Shown one piece after another: positions 13,816 through 25,840 of a stretch of 64,000 nt of DNA. The stretch lies in the NCBI GenBank assembly GCA_023159155.1, contig JAJNNX010000054.1, forward strand, positions 186,001 through 250,000, read 5' to 3'. The notes under the pieces are model-generated. The model was not told where the DNA came from and did no database searches. It saw only the letters and a program-made list of their open reading frames with translations. This DNA comes from Ustulina deusta (Eukaryota > Ascomycota > Sordariomycetes > Xylariales > Xylariaceae). Every line of letters starts with the position of its first letter. Positions within the stretch are counted from its first letter, which is position 1. The position numbers were made by a program, and so were the translations under genes.

Positions 13816-14210
13816 ATGAATTGAGAGACAGAAAGACGCTCCATGTATGTAAAAATGATGCGAATTGAGAAAAAAGAATAAAAAAGGGTCATGGAACAAT
13901 GCTACCTAGCCAAATTCAATACTCTACCCAGAACAGTATGTTGGTGAGTACTGAGAGGTATTATGTAGGAGGTATGACGCTTCAAGGTTAATTTGGAGAC
14001 GTGGTGGTGCTGGGTACTACAGGCGTTGTGCACCGGTATCCATTGATGCCAGGTACCCGCCTTGAGTAAAACCACTAGAGAGTACCTCCTCCTACCTACC
14101 ACTTCACGCGTCTTTCCTTCTCCAAAGCGCGTTGAGGGGTATGCGTATTTGCACTTCTATCGGTGGTGGTACAAGTACGGCTTACAGTGTGCAGTGTGCA
14201 GTGTGCAGCA

Positions 14211-14224
14211 CCTTAAATTTAAGG
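14211..14224. repeat. Perfect 14-bp palindrome
   Basis: CCTTAAATTTAAGG reads the same on both strands. It follows about three tandem copies of the 7-mer CAGTGTG at 14185-14209. Confidence 0.85.
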
Positions 14225-14230
14225 TTAGTA

Positions 14231-14252
14231 GGTACCTAGGTACCTAGGTACC
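14231..14252. repeat. Perfect 22-bp palindrome of GGTACCTA units
   Basis: Two 8-base GGTACCTA units plus GGTACC form a tandem repeat that is also fully self-complementary. The same GGTACCTA/TAGGTACC word recurs in other spacers, for example near 37.65 and 37.90 kb. Confidence 0.9.
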
Positions 14253-15300
14253 TTGCCAGTTCTCGCACAGGCCACCTTGAAACTAAAATAGCTTCCTACA
14301 CTAAGGTACGTACCGGTAGCAGGTCTAGTCTCTACCTAAGATAGTGCGTTATGCTTTAAATGCACTTGCTGCGGAGATGTTGGTCCGGTAGGTGCCCAAC
14401 AATCAACGCCTATAATAAGCGTACGATTACCCATTTATCTTAGGTAGGCACTAAGAAGCTTCGATTGATTCAAATGGAAGAAAGAGAAAGGGAAAAAAGC
14501 TCCCCCTCAAAGTTGTTGTTTTTGGTGTTCCACGAGATCGATTAATTCTCCGTCCGATCAACCTATCTACCTGCCTACACTTACTGTACTTCCCTACCTG
14601 GGTATCTACAACCTGCCTACATAATTTACCTTTGATCAAGTGACCTACCGACCCATGCTCGGCATGCTGCACACATGTATATGTACTAGGTAGGTAGTGT
14701 AAGTAGGTCCATACGGTCCTCAGTCAAGCCGAGATGAGAACCTAGTTAGTGTCTTCCCCCACGATCGAGACTCCTCCAGACCAGGTAGTTTCGTCCAATC
14801 AGAAGCCTGACCTTCAGCCCAGGACAAGAAACTCGTTATCTATCGACAGTGCATACCGTGGGACCCTACATCCGCCCTACATCACCGTAAGACATTATCT
14901 TGTTGACGATCACTCAGATAATTCGCCCAGCCTATGCTGCACTTCAAGTTGTAGCACCGGGACCCTCATACTGCCACCACCGCCACCTTCTCCGACCCTC
15001 TCCCTCCTCATGTGTATGCCTCCGGTCCTCGAGAAGAAAAGAAGCATTCAAGCTCTGAGACAACTGTTCTAGCAGTCAGACAACCCGGACAACTCAGACA
15101 ACGGAAGCTACTGCAAGCCACATCTATGCCTTGCAAACCGAAACCCGCGCCGTCCCGTCGAACGCTTTGAGCCTGCGCCGCTCATCGAAACCCACCGCCC
15201 GTGCTTTCGTCGCATTGATCCCGTATTCTTATCCGAATTTCCGGATGCCAGCGAGGTCCTTCGCGACCACTGGACTTTGCCTCTGCGCCGGCTCCAGCTT

Positions 15301-15326
15301 CGGCTCTGGCTCTGGCTCTGGCTCCA
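15301..15326. repeat. (GGCTCT)n repeat in SSK2 5' leader
   Basis: About four hexamer units of GGCTCT/GGCTCC just upstream of the SSK2 start. A similar hexamer run inside the coding region encodes a Ser-Gly repeat at residues 43-52. Confidence 0.8.
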
Positions 15327-15366
15327 GTGACGACTCCAGCTGGTCTAGTCTGCTGCTGTAGTCTCC

Positions 15367-18300
15367 ATGAACATGTCAACCGAGACGTCTCCCCGCGCTG
15401 TACGTTTTTTCCATAGCGACGCCGACACCGTTCAAGACAAGGTCAAGCACCCGCGGCTCAGCGCCATCCCCACCGATTCGGATGCTGATGCCTCGGGGTC
15501 TGGCTCCGGCTCCGGCTCGTCTGTATACTCCATGCCCGATCCAGCCGAGCTGGAGCGCGACGATGAGGTAGCAGCCTTAGTGCCTTACAGAGAAGCGGCC
15601 CTTTCTGCCTCAATGGTGTCGTTGGCGCCCAACTCGGTGGCCAACAACACCGGCCGCCAGCGAGCCCCGGGTGCCGATCCTTTGACGACAAGCCCTACCA
15701 CCAATGGCGTCAATGCCCGACCTATCCAACGTCCACACGTCGCCCGTACTCCTTCCAATACTTACGCCCCGCAACGAGTGCCCCAGCCCAGCCTCATTTC
15801 CACCCGGTCTGCTTCCCGTCGCCGTGACCCTGCCGACAAGTTTCGTGATCAAGAGCCCGCGTATTTGCGCATGATGCGCCAGGACCCTCTGCCGAGCAGC
15901 TACTTTGATCCGCAGACGCCCAGCGTTGACTACTCGGATGAAGAGTCGGAGGGAGAGACCCCCTCGTCCGAGGGTGTCTTTGAGGATCGCTTCAATGACG
16001 AGACCATCATGTTCCAGACTCTAATAGACGATACCCAGCCCACGGAAGATGATATGAGGGACCCTGCCAATCGCGAGCGGCTGGAGTGGCATGGTATGCT
16101 GGCTGCAGTCTTGACCGGAGATGTTGTGAAGCAAGAGAAACGACGGTTGTTAGGCACTTCCGAGTTTCAGGGAGCCAAGACGGCTCACAAGGCCGATTTG
16201 TGGCTAGGTATCAGGTCACAGACAACTGGGCGTTCCTTTGCACTCCAGCGAAGAATAATTGACGATGAGCGGGGCAACCTCGATCGCCTAATTGACGAGA
16301 TTACCCGCTTCGAAGTCCAAGGCGAGACCGAAGCAGGCAAACCTGCTATGGAGCAGATCGCAGATATTGTGAAGAAGGTTGAGAAATGTGAGAGCCTATA
16401 CCCGTCCTGGAAGGCTCTAGGACAAGCCCATCCTACGGCCACATCCCCAGCATTTCAGGAGGCATGCGACGCTGTCCTATCGTGGTACAATACCAACACA
16501 ATGATCAATACCGAGCTTTCGATCCTCAAGAAATGGGTTGGCAACGACGAGCTCGATTTTCACAAGAAGACGGCACAATCTCCTAGTACGAATAGCCTCA
16601 ACAACGAGACGTCCTTCTTAGATCGCCTGTTGAAGGAAGATGGTCTCACGTCACTTCATGACGATAATGATGAAGTGACAAAGCAGGAGCTTGCCCTCAA
16701 AACCAAGACTTTGATACGGAGGAGTATGCTTTCGCCCATTTCGAGCACCATAGCGAAAGCCAAAGAGACTCTGATCATGAATTCGGTCGCTTTCTATAAG
16801 CGACACCTACCGCCGTACATTGAAGAAATTCTCACCTTGATCAGTTTCCCTTCTCGCCTCATTGAAGAGATCATTAGCGTAAGGCTGGCCTATGCGCGAA
16901 AGATGAGAGAGACCACCCAGCAGACTCCTATTCTCCAGGATCAGATGCTCTCGCAATTTGAACTGCTTTTGAAACTGGCAATTCGCATCAAGCAAGAGAC
17001 TCTCACGGTCTCACAGCCTCAGCCAGGATGGCAGCTACCGCCGTGCATCGACGAGTCCTTCGATCAAGTCGTGCTAGATGCATTAAAGTTTTATTTCAAG
17101 CTGCTGAACTGGAAATTAAGTAGGAATAAAAACACCTTCAAAGAAGCCGAAATTCTGTCTCAAGAATGGGAATTCGCCAACGAGATCGGACAGTACCTCG
17201 AAGGAGGCGACATTGAAGTGGCCGAACAATTTAGTAATCTCACTTACAAGGTTCTCAGTCGGCTGAGCCAAACATTCGAACGCGAGCTCCAAAGAAAGCC
17301 CAAGGAGAGTACTGATGATATGAGCAAGAGGTATATGCAAATGCTAGACTCCGTTCGTGTCCGGCAAAGAATGCTGCAACGATTTTCGAGGCTACTGAGC
17401 GAGCATTACGAGAATGTGTCAGACATGAGCATTGCTCTGGATGCAGAAGACCTGCAGTACTTATATGAACGCCTTTCCGTCACGGGCCACTTTCTCGTCG
17501 ACGAGTTTGATGGTATACAGATCATCGCCTCACCTACTTTGGTTGGCCGTGATGAGGAAGTCCGAACCATCTTGCGGACTTGCTTACATGACCAGTTGTC
17601 GGAAGACCCAACCGATCCGTACATACTAATACTTCGCCCTGAGGCACCCCTTACCTGGTTCGGCAATCGGAGTAGTCAATCACTCAACCTTGAGTCCACC
17701 GACTTGAAGCTCGGCCAAATCCGTTTGATCGCCGACGGCTCCCAAGCCCGCCTAGCTCACGTGAGAAATGTGTTCCTCGACAGGATAGATATGCATCTAG
17801 ACCTTGTTGTGGAGGCGCGGTCGAATCTCCACAAGGTCAACACAAGATTGTTCGAGATTAGGAAAGTAGGCTTCAAATTATCCAATACATTCATGGATAG
17901 CGTGGCAATTATTCGAAAGCAGACGCAAGGCATGGACTGTCACGAACTGATCCAGACCTGCTTCGTATTTGCCACCGAATTTGGGAGACGGTCACTCCTT
18001 TACATGGATAGCAATCGCCGCCAAATGAACAATATCAAACTCACGAAGCTCGGCTTAGACTGGGTGAGTTTTATATGTGATGATTGCAAAGTCACGGACC
18101 GTAAATCGTTCAGATGGGCCGTGCCTGCTCTGGAATTTACGATGAGCATGACTACAGGTCGACATATATTAGGCTTAGGTGATGACGAATACGCTCGACT
18201 ACGCGCCAAGGTGTCTGGTTGTATGTCTCTCCTCATCTCCCACTTCGATATTCTGGGTGCCAAATCGAATCAAGCAGCGCAGTGCGAACGAGAGCGTATC

Positions 18301-19520
18301 GAAGCCCTTGTTGGACAGTTCCGAAAATTTGATAAAAACAGGCACATCGATGACCAAGAGGCTGCGAAGCTGATACAGGAACAACGCCTAAAGAAAATCG
18401 ATGAGGTTGATGATGTACAACGGGAGGTCATTGCCGAAAGGCAAGGCCTAGGAAGGGTTTTAGAAGTCTCCAATGAAGTCGATCGATCTTTAGCTTACCT
18501 CTCTTCGTCGGCTACGAACGTCACAATAAGGTGGCAACAGGGCCATTTCGTTGGTGGGGGAACTTTTGGAAGCGTCTACGCCGCCATGAATCTGGACAAC
18601 GGACGTCTGATGGCCGTGAAGGAAATACGGCTTCAAGACCCCAAACTGATCCCGCAAATCGCGGGGCAAATTAGAGATGAGATGCGCGTTCTAGAAGTCT
18701 TAGACCACCCAAATGTGGTATCCTACTACGGGATTGAAGTGCATCGTGACCGTGTGTACATCTTCATGGAATTCTGCTCCGGTGGTTCACTGGCCGGGCT
18801 ATTGGAACACGGCCGTATCGAGGATGAACAGGTTGTCATGGTGTATGCTCTGCAGCTTTTGGAGGGGCTGGCTTACCTGCATGAAAGTCATATTGCTCAT
18901 CGTGACATAAAGCCAGAGAGTAAGTCACCCCATCTCTACCAGTGTGCAAATTTGAAGCTAAAAAGTGTTTAGATATCCTTCTCGATCACCATGGAGTTAT
19001 CAAATACGTCGACTTTGGGGCTGCCAAGGTTATTGCACGCCAGGGACGCACGCTAGTCCAGGGAGTGGCTGCCAGCAGACCCAACAAGTCAATGACGGGT
19101 ACGCCTATGTACATGTCGCCTGAAGTTATCACAGGAGAGAATCCTGGGCACGACGGGGCAGTCGATATATGGTCACTAGGATGTGTCATCCTCGAAATGG
19201 TTACAGGGCGACGACCGTGGTCTAACCTGGACAATGAATGGGCTATCATGTACAACATCGCGCAAGGCAATCCTCCACAGCTACCAGGTCCTGACCAATT
19301 GAGCCCGCAAGGCATCGACTTCCTGAAGCGCTGCTTTGTCCGAGACCCGAGAAAGCGAGCAAGCGCAGTCGAGCTTCTCCAGCACGAGTGGATAATGTTC
19401 ATTCGTAGTCAAGTCATTGAACCACCAACGCCCAGCGATAGTAGTGGGTCTGCTCAGAGCACACCGCATCTTACCTCGGCAGGAAGCAAGACAGGTGCTG
19501 GGCCTGACGGGTTTCATTAG
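15367..19520 (+). CDS. SSK2: Ssk2/Ssk22-type MAP kinase kinase kinase (HOG osmostress pathway)
   Basis: MAPKKK that, when released by the response regulator Ssk1, phosphorylates Pbs2 to activate the Hog1 stress MAPK; it is known as OS-4 in Neurospora. Exons 15367-18919 and 18973-19520; the 53-base intron (GTAAGT...TTTAG) splits the Asn codon of HRDIKPEN. The product is 1366 residues, typical of the family. A disordered N-terminus has an SGSG repeat (residues 43-52), followed by a long helical regulatory region. The kinase domain starts near residue 1057: glycine loop GGGTFGSV (from 1063), catalytic K1085, HRD with D1180, N1185, DFG with D1198 (FVDFG-type YVDFGAAK), and the activation segment MTGTPMYMSPEV. 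The downstream frame stays open for 112 codons after the TAG at 19518, so the true C-terminus may be longer through a further intron. The leader carries upstream open frames, one ending five bases before this ATG. Confidence 0.93.
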
Positions 19521-19859
19521 GGATACTCGCCGTCCGAACTAGCGCCTAGTGTTTTTATCACCTCGGATGAGGATTCAACCGCATTTCCTCAATTCTCTCC
19601 CGGTGGTCATCAAGGGGACGTCATTACTATTCATGATTCAGACATGAAACATGCTCGGGAATCCACTGATCCTACAGCACTGCTCGGAAAAATGCATGCA
19701 GCGCAGGAGTCGGCCAGGAGAGCAGAAGCTCGAGAATGTTCTATCAGACGGATGAGAGCCGAGTCGGAGTCCGCAGCTCATCTAGATAGGATAGATCAAG
19801 ATGCTCTAGACATCCTAGGAGTTGAATTCGGGCCCAGTTCCTCCAATAGCCAACCATAA
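19521..19859 (+). other. In-frame open extension after the SSK2 stop
   Basis: The SSK2 frame continues without a stop for 112 codons after the TAG at 19518-19520, ending at TAA 19857-19859. It encodes a Ser/Asp-rich then charged, helical-looking segment. It could be a last exon reached by an unrecognised intron: donor GTGGGT at 19444, acceptor ACTAG ending at 19542, frame kept, giving a protein of about 1446 residues. It could also be 3' UTR open by chance, or the tail of a longer ancestral protein cut by a nonsense mutation. I recognise no domain. Confidence 0.4.
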
Positions 19860-22800
19860 CGAGTGTGAGCGTGGCGGATCAGATTAGGTCATGGGAAAGC
19901 CTACGAGTTGTTGTCAGGATATCTCCTGCTGCTCTATCCCAAGAAACGAATGCTGTGGGTGTGTATATTCCGAAACGAAGATGGTGGATAGTTTTACGAG
20001 GAGCCAACGATCGGGCCGCATTAGCGACGGAGTCTGAGTTCTTCTAGAAACACACTCACTCTTATTTGGGCGATCACATATTTGTTATGGTGCCAAATTG
20101 CCTATACCTTTTTTGTTGCATGGCGTGTCTTGAGGAAGGCTAAGGTTGAATGAACTATGTATAAGGGGTACTGCGGATACGGAAGAGTTGACGATACACT
20201 TTTTTTTATCGGACTATGCACATCCTACAAAGTATATCCATTAATTATGTAATTACTCGCGAGATTTTCTCGATAGCATCCCCTCGATAACTCCTATCAC
20301 TCGACCTTCACTGCCTTAACGTGCTGTATGATTCGAGCGGGTTTAGAGCGGTTGGTCTGTAAATGATCACTACTTATCACATAGTCACCAACAGGCCGTT
20401 ACAGGCGTGTCAACATGGAATCAAAGGATTACCCACGTAATAGGAACTCTTCCTTTGCCAATGCCTGCTTCACAGTCGGTATAGCACTGGCCGCTAACCT
20501 ACCTTCCAGCGGAACAGTGACGGAATAGGAGCCGTAAATTAGGGGCTGGGATTTACTTTGGCTGATCCCACCGCAAGGTTAACGCTGTGCGTTGACGAGC
20601 CCGGTGAGGGAGGACATGTCGTGTGATGGATTGTATGTTTACGTCCTGCGTTTCTCATGCGTCCTGTGCTTGTTTGCATCCTCCATCGTCTTCTGTAATG
20701 TACCTCTCCGTACTTGCTGCGTACTCGCTGCTTTCCACGTTTGAGACGGCTTCGGATCCGTGGAATATGACGATGCACATGATCGTGTAACGAGATTGCA
20801 TCATATTTAGTTCCAACAACTTATCTAGGTACCCAATATCACGCGCGGGCCCCATTGTCACGCCGACCTGTCAGTGAATCATTGGTGCTCATGCGGGTGA
20901 CGGGGAAAGGACGACACTCTCATTAACGAATCTGCGCGAAAAAGCCCCCCCATGTGACGGACGGGCTAGGTAGGTAGGTATTGATTATATTGCTATAGCA
21001 GCCTGTATTATAGCTGTACCTATTGCCCTCCCGCCATCCCAGCACAGCTCGCGATATCAGCGTCGTCGCCAAAGTGGGCCGCGCGTTCTTGACAGATATC
21101 TCCGAAGACACCCATTCGACGTCCGCGCCTGGGTCGCCGTTTCGGCGGGTTCCCGGAACCGCAGGCGTAGATGATGGGTTTGTTTGGGGGGGTTATTGAG
21201 TGCGTGGGCTGGGGATCTCGGTGGCCTTTGCCCATGGTCGTATTCGGCACGGTTTCCGTCGCTTCTGGACGGATGCGTTGGGTTAGTAGGAGACGTGACG
21301 TGGGGGTTGGGGATGGGGGACACATGGAAAAGTACGGGTGAGGTCGTTCGCGTTTGTGGGGAGACCGGAATACGATGTGATAACCCCTGGATTCAGGGAA
21401 CGAGTATAGATGGATGGTAGAGATCTCTACTGGGTATTATCCCACTGTGGAACTACGACTTTCCATCCCTTCGACGGTAGATTTCAATATCGGGTCTGGA
21501 TATCCATCCGGCCTTGCATGTGCTCTCGCTAGAAACTAGGCGCGTTGTAGCCATTGCTGAATCGGTCAAGGGGAGATGACGGTCGTTCGGCATAGAGGTC
21601 ACCTCAGAAGGGAGCCTTATGTTCCGGTCACTGTTTCCTCACCACTGATAGCGAGGTTACCTTCATCCTGTTAGATATCGAGTATTTCGAACCGGGATAA
21701 CCGCAACATGTGTGCGTGATATCCAATCGTATGACTTCTGAGTATCTATCTATCTAGTATAGAATGGTTCAACTTGTTCCTGAGTCGTGAGAATTGCCCG
21801 AATCACGCCCGGGAGAACGGACGCGGAATTCGAGAATACGGGTAAGCAGATCATGGGTCTTGCTGTACGTGTATGGTACGACAAGCCTTCGTCAGACGAT
21901 GGTGGTGATTCATGACCTTCACATGATACGACTGGGGAGTGACGCGTGGATAGCGCACGGTCGTGATGCCTCTCGTGTCGGAATGCTGAATCATCTCCAA
22001 CCATAGCGCGTCCTGTGCGTCACCAGCCCGCACTCCGCAAAGGAGCATGAGATGGCCGATATACTTTAATTGTTCTCAGGGAAGTTGGTGGTAAGAGACT
22101 CGGACATTTCCCATTCGAGGTGACTCTAATAGACAATAGTGAGTGAGCGACGGCCCATGCGGCTAGCTCTCAGCTGACTTCGATGCTCCTCTCATGTCTG
22201 TCCCGGACTTCCTTCCAGCCCCGGCGCTCAGTCTCATCACATACGCATGAATAAACAACTCTAGGTCTTACCCGGGCGTTTTGTGTACGGGGTTGATTCA
22301 TCGGTCATACGATAAGTGCCAGAGAATCGAGGGTGTAGAACGAGACTATCGTCTATAGTCTCTTCTGGAAGTCGAGTCCTTTTTTCCCATTAGCTTCACT
22401 AGTTGGCCACAGAAGGCCTTCTGGGGCTAGAACGTGGCATCTCGAGAGACAAACCGACGCCTGCCTCAAATCGATCTCGGGTGTGGTTGCATTCCACTCA
22501 GCTCCTGTCCCCGGAGCAGCCTCATGCACCAGTCTCGTGGGATGTGCGCGTAGATCATGCAACTTTTCGCGTGTCTCGCCAGACATTCTCGCCAGACAGG
22601 GCGGACGACTTGCATGAACGGTGCGGGTCTCTGCTCGTCTTGGCCTTTTGTTTCCCGGCGCTGTGGTTATAAAGTAGGCGTATACCGGGCGTCGCCTCGT
22701 TCGTGGCGCACCTGTGATTGCTTCTTCTCGTTCTCCCACGTGGACTCGAGACAAGCAAGACCGGGTCCATGAACCCTGAGATCTATGCACTCTTCGGCGC

Positions 22801-25800
22801 TTGGTTTTCGGAGGCGTCCACGCGGCTTTGTAAGAGGCGGTGACGTATGACGCCAACTCGCCGGGTATCGCGAGTCTGGTTACTGTGGATAGGTTGGGAA
22901 GCTGACCACAGAGCTAAGGGTTGATAGTTCATACGTGCCGGCGCGAAAGGGGTTGTTGGGAGAGTCTCGGGATCATAAGCGGCGAAAGGAAAGGGTTAGA
23001 GAGCCGGAGAAAAGGCGGCGCCTCCTTACAGTTTGTAGTTCATGCACCAATGTCTCACAGAATGAGGCGGTTTCAATTTTGGCCCGGAAACAGCTTTGAT
23101 ATGTCACGGCGGAAACTAACTACGGGCCGCGGGAACTTATTTACGTGCCTGGATCAACGAAATATTGGGCGGAGAGGATTGGCTCGAGGCTGCTTCTATA
23201 CTACATACCATCGAGCCACGATCTCTGTGATCTATTAGGAACAGAAACGTGGTCTTAGACAAGCGGGGTCTGCGGAAGCCCGATAATGTCCTGCATAGAA
23301 AGTGAGGGGAGCTGCAGATCAACACGAGGTTATGTACAGATTACCTGCTTCATGTTACCTGTTATGTGGACCTTCTAGATGAGATCTATTCTCCTTGGCC
23401 ATTGTGCAATAGGCCATGGGCACGACACCTGATCGTCATTTCCAGTCATCTACATTATATGGATTGTAGGGACCTTAGCCATTTGCCTAATCTCTGGAGG
23501 ATGACTGACTCCCTCGAACTATTTGAGCGCCCGCATTGTGGCGTGCAACCAACGCCATCGTCACACCCCTCACGTCATAAATGTTGGTTCGGCTGACTTG
23601 CATATACTAAACTAGCCAAGTCAGAAATAAATACCGTCTTCCTGCTTACGGTATAGATCATCTTGGTAATCGATGAGGGGAAGAGGACAGCAGCATCTTG
23701 AGCAGAAAGGAAAGAGAATTAGCTCAACGCCGGGACACAACTTTTGACCGATTCTTTTTTGCCTTGTGCTCTGCTTCGCGCCCGATGGTCTATCTACACA
23801 CTTACTTCCATACGGGCCACGGCACACCCCGCATAGCACTCGGGGCCAAGAATAGCTGGGGTATATGACAGATTTGATGCGCAGCGCAGCGCACGGGCGA
23901 AAGCGTCACCATGGGATGACGTTGCATTGCTGAAGCGAGGGCAATCAGCGGCTCTGAGAGATTGCTGGATGGTCGGTATTTTTGGATAGACGCTGTTGGT
24001 TTCCAAATCGTATGTACGCACTGGATTCGTATTTACTCGCATACAACACGAGCAAAAGACGCACACCACGTGCACGGAAATAAATTGCTTGTTATAGACA
24101 TCGAGCATAACTCCGGAGCGATCCTGTGGGAATTTCCTCTAGGGATACCTATTTACCCGTTGGTACGGCTGTGTTCATGACCTGAATGCGATAAGGTACA
24201 CCTCGGTCGTCCGACATGTACAATAGCAGAATGACATAATCGCGGTACCTTGCATTTGAAGGGCATCATCTGACTCTTGATAGCGGCACAGACGAGGCAC
24301 TGGTAGCGAGCTTACAAGTAAGATAATAATTTCGGAACTTTCGATGGAAATGCGCACATGGAGCCTCCTACCTAGTCCTACTGTTTGATCTTTTCTCACA
24401 GGATGAGATTGCTAGCACTCTTAGTCAGAGCTAGGGCAGAAGTAGGAAGGCAGAGAGATTTGACAAGATAGTTTGGGTACTGCTTGCGAGTTTGTAGGAT
24501 TGAGGGGAGAGGCTTCCACATCTACACTAACAGAGGAGGTGAATCTCGATGCGGTATCTAGTGTTGGGGTGTGGCCACTTACATACCTCCTACACTAGGT
24601 AGATGGTAGGAGTACCCATCATTATCCCTCCACGACCTAATCTCCAGATTACATTGTCCACTAGGCAAACCGACTTACCGAGTTGGGACTCCCACAGCGC
24701 ACCGTCAGGGGTATATCTACCATCCTGGTCCTGGGCCGAATGAGGAGCCGGGGTTGTGACTGTTGCTCAAGATTGGACGATCCAATAAGATTGGAAAAGC
24801 CGTCAGCGAAAGCCTCCGAAACAGCGGATAGCGCTGTTTCTGTTTCAAGAATTCCAGCTAAGTAATACAAGTTCCCCATCATCATCATTGTCATTACTAT
24901 TGTCGAGTGACGGCGACGAAGAGAGTTCCACGAATGCCACGCGTCCCCAACGAGCACCATCAATAGCGCGTGTGTAGGCTTCCCACGCGCAAATGGGTTG
25001 GCATGATGCGAACACTCCCGCTCCTGCGCATATCGCTATGGCTTCATCCGGGCGTCTATGTACGGGAGTTGCATCGCATCGGAAAGCAATAAGACATGTC
25101 TTATGATAAGCGCCCACGTGCACCAAGTGCTGGGAGGCTGTTGGGGTTCGGAAGCCTTTGATACACTTCACTTTGCTACCGCTACAACCGTTTTAATACA
25201 CTTAAGTAAGTAGGTCTCTAGTGTGCCTAGGTTAGAGATGGAGAGATCTAGGTACGGAACACTATCGAAGTGGAGGTTATACAACTAGTGTTGAACGAGT
25301 ATAGATGCCGGGTTCGAGACCGTTATTAGTCGGTAGTGTATCCTCGAGTCTAAAGACTGGGGGCTGGTAGTGTAGATTTTAATCAATTTAGTCGGAGGCA
25401 TCACACTGCGCCAGCCCATATTTCGGTTACTCTAGGTAGACTCCAGTCCACACCGCCATTCGAAGCATCGAGATGGCAGAAGAGTTACCTATTAGATTGG
25501 CGGTAGTGTGGTGCCTGTCACCCCCAACCCATCCCACCACCCGTCTGAACCACCTACCGGTACTCTGAGCAGCTCGGCAATCCGGCTGATGATCAACGGA
25601 ACAACACTCCCTACAGTACATCACCTAAACTTAGTCACTGTAGGCTCGGCGCGCTAGACACATATGTGTACGTAATGCGATTCCTGGAGCTGGGGTTCAC
25701 ATTTGCCCAACTGCTTCGACTTCTGCAGATGGCTGACTCGGGAAGCTGCCTCATCGAAGCCCCGACGCAAGCGTTTGACTGGGCTCGTGATTGACGGCCC

Positions 25801-25823
25801 TCGAATAGGATGCGTCGTCGGAT

Positions 25824-25840
25824 GGAATGAATGAATGAAT
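25824..25840. repeat. (GAAT)n microsatellite
   Basis: About four tetranucleotide units of GAAT. Confidence 0.8.

Larger units (their letters stand above)
13816..15366. other. Divergent SLD3/SSK2 promoter region
   Basis: A 1.55 kb bidirectional spacer with many TACCTACC/TAGGTAGG and GGTACCTA motifs, two perfect palindromes near 14.2 kb, a GGCTCT repeat at 15301-15326 and short upstream frames before SSK2. No supported gene. Confidence 0.65.

Noticed and set aside
22353..22856. 167-codon minus-strand frame
   Set aside because: Arg/Thr-rich composition typical of shadow frames in GC-rich DNA; opposite-strand frames of similar length overlap it.
25300..25340. GGTTCGAGACC, a tRNA B-box-like sequence
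   Set aside because: The flanking bases cannot form a T-stem or acceptor stem and no A box is present.
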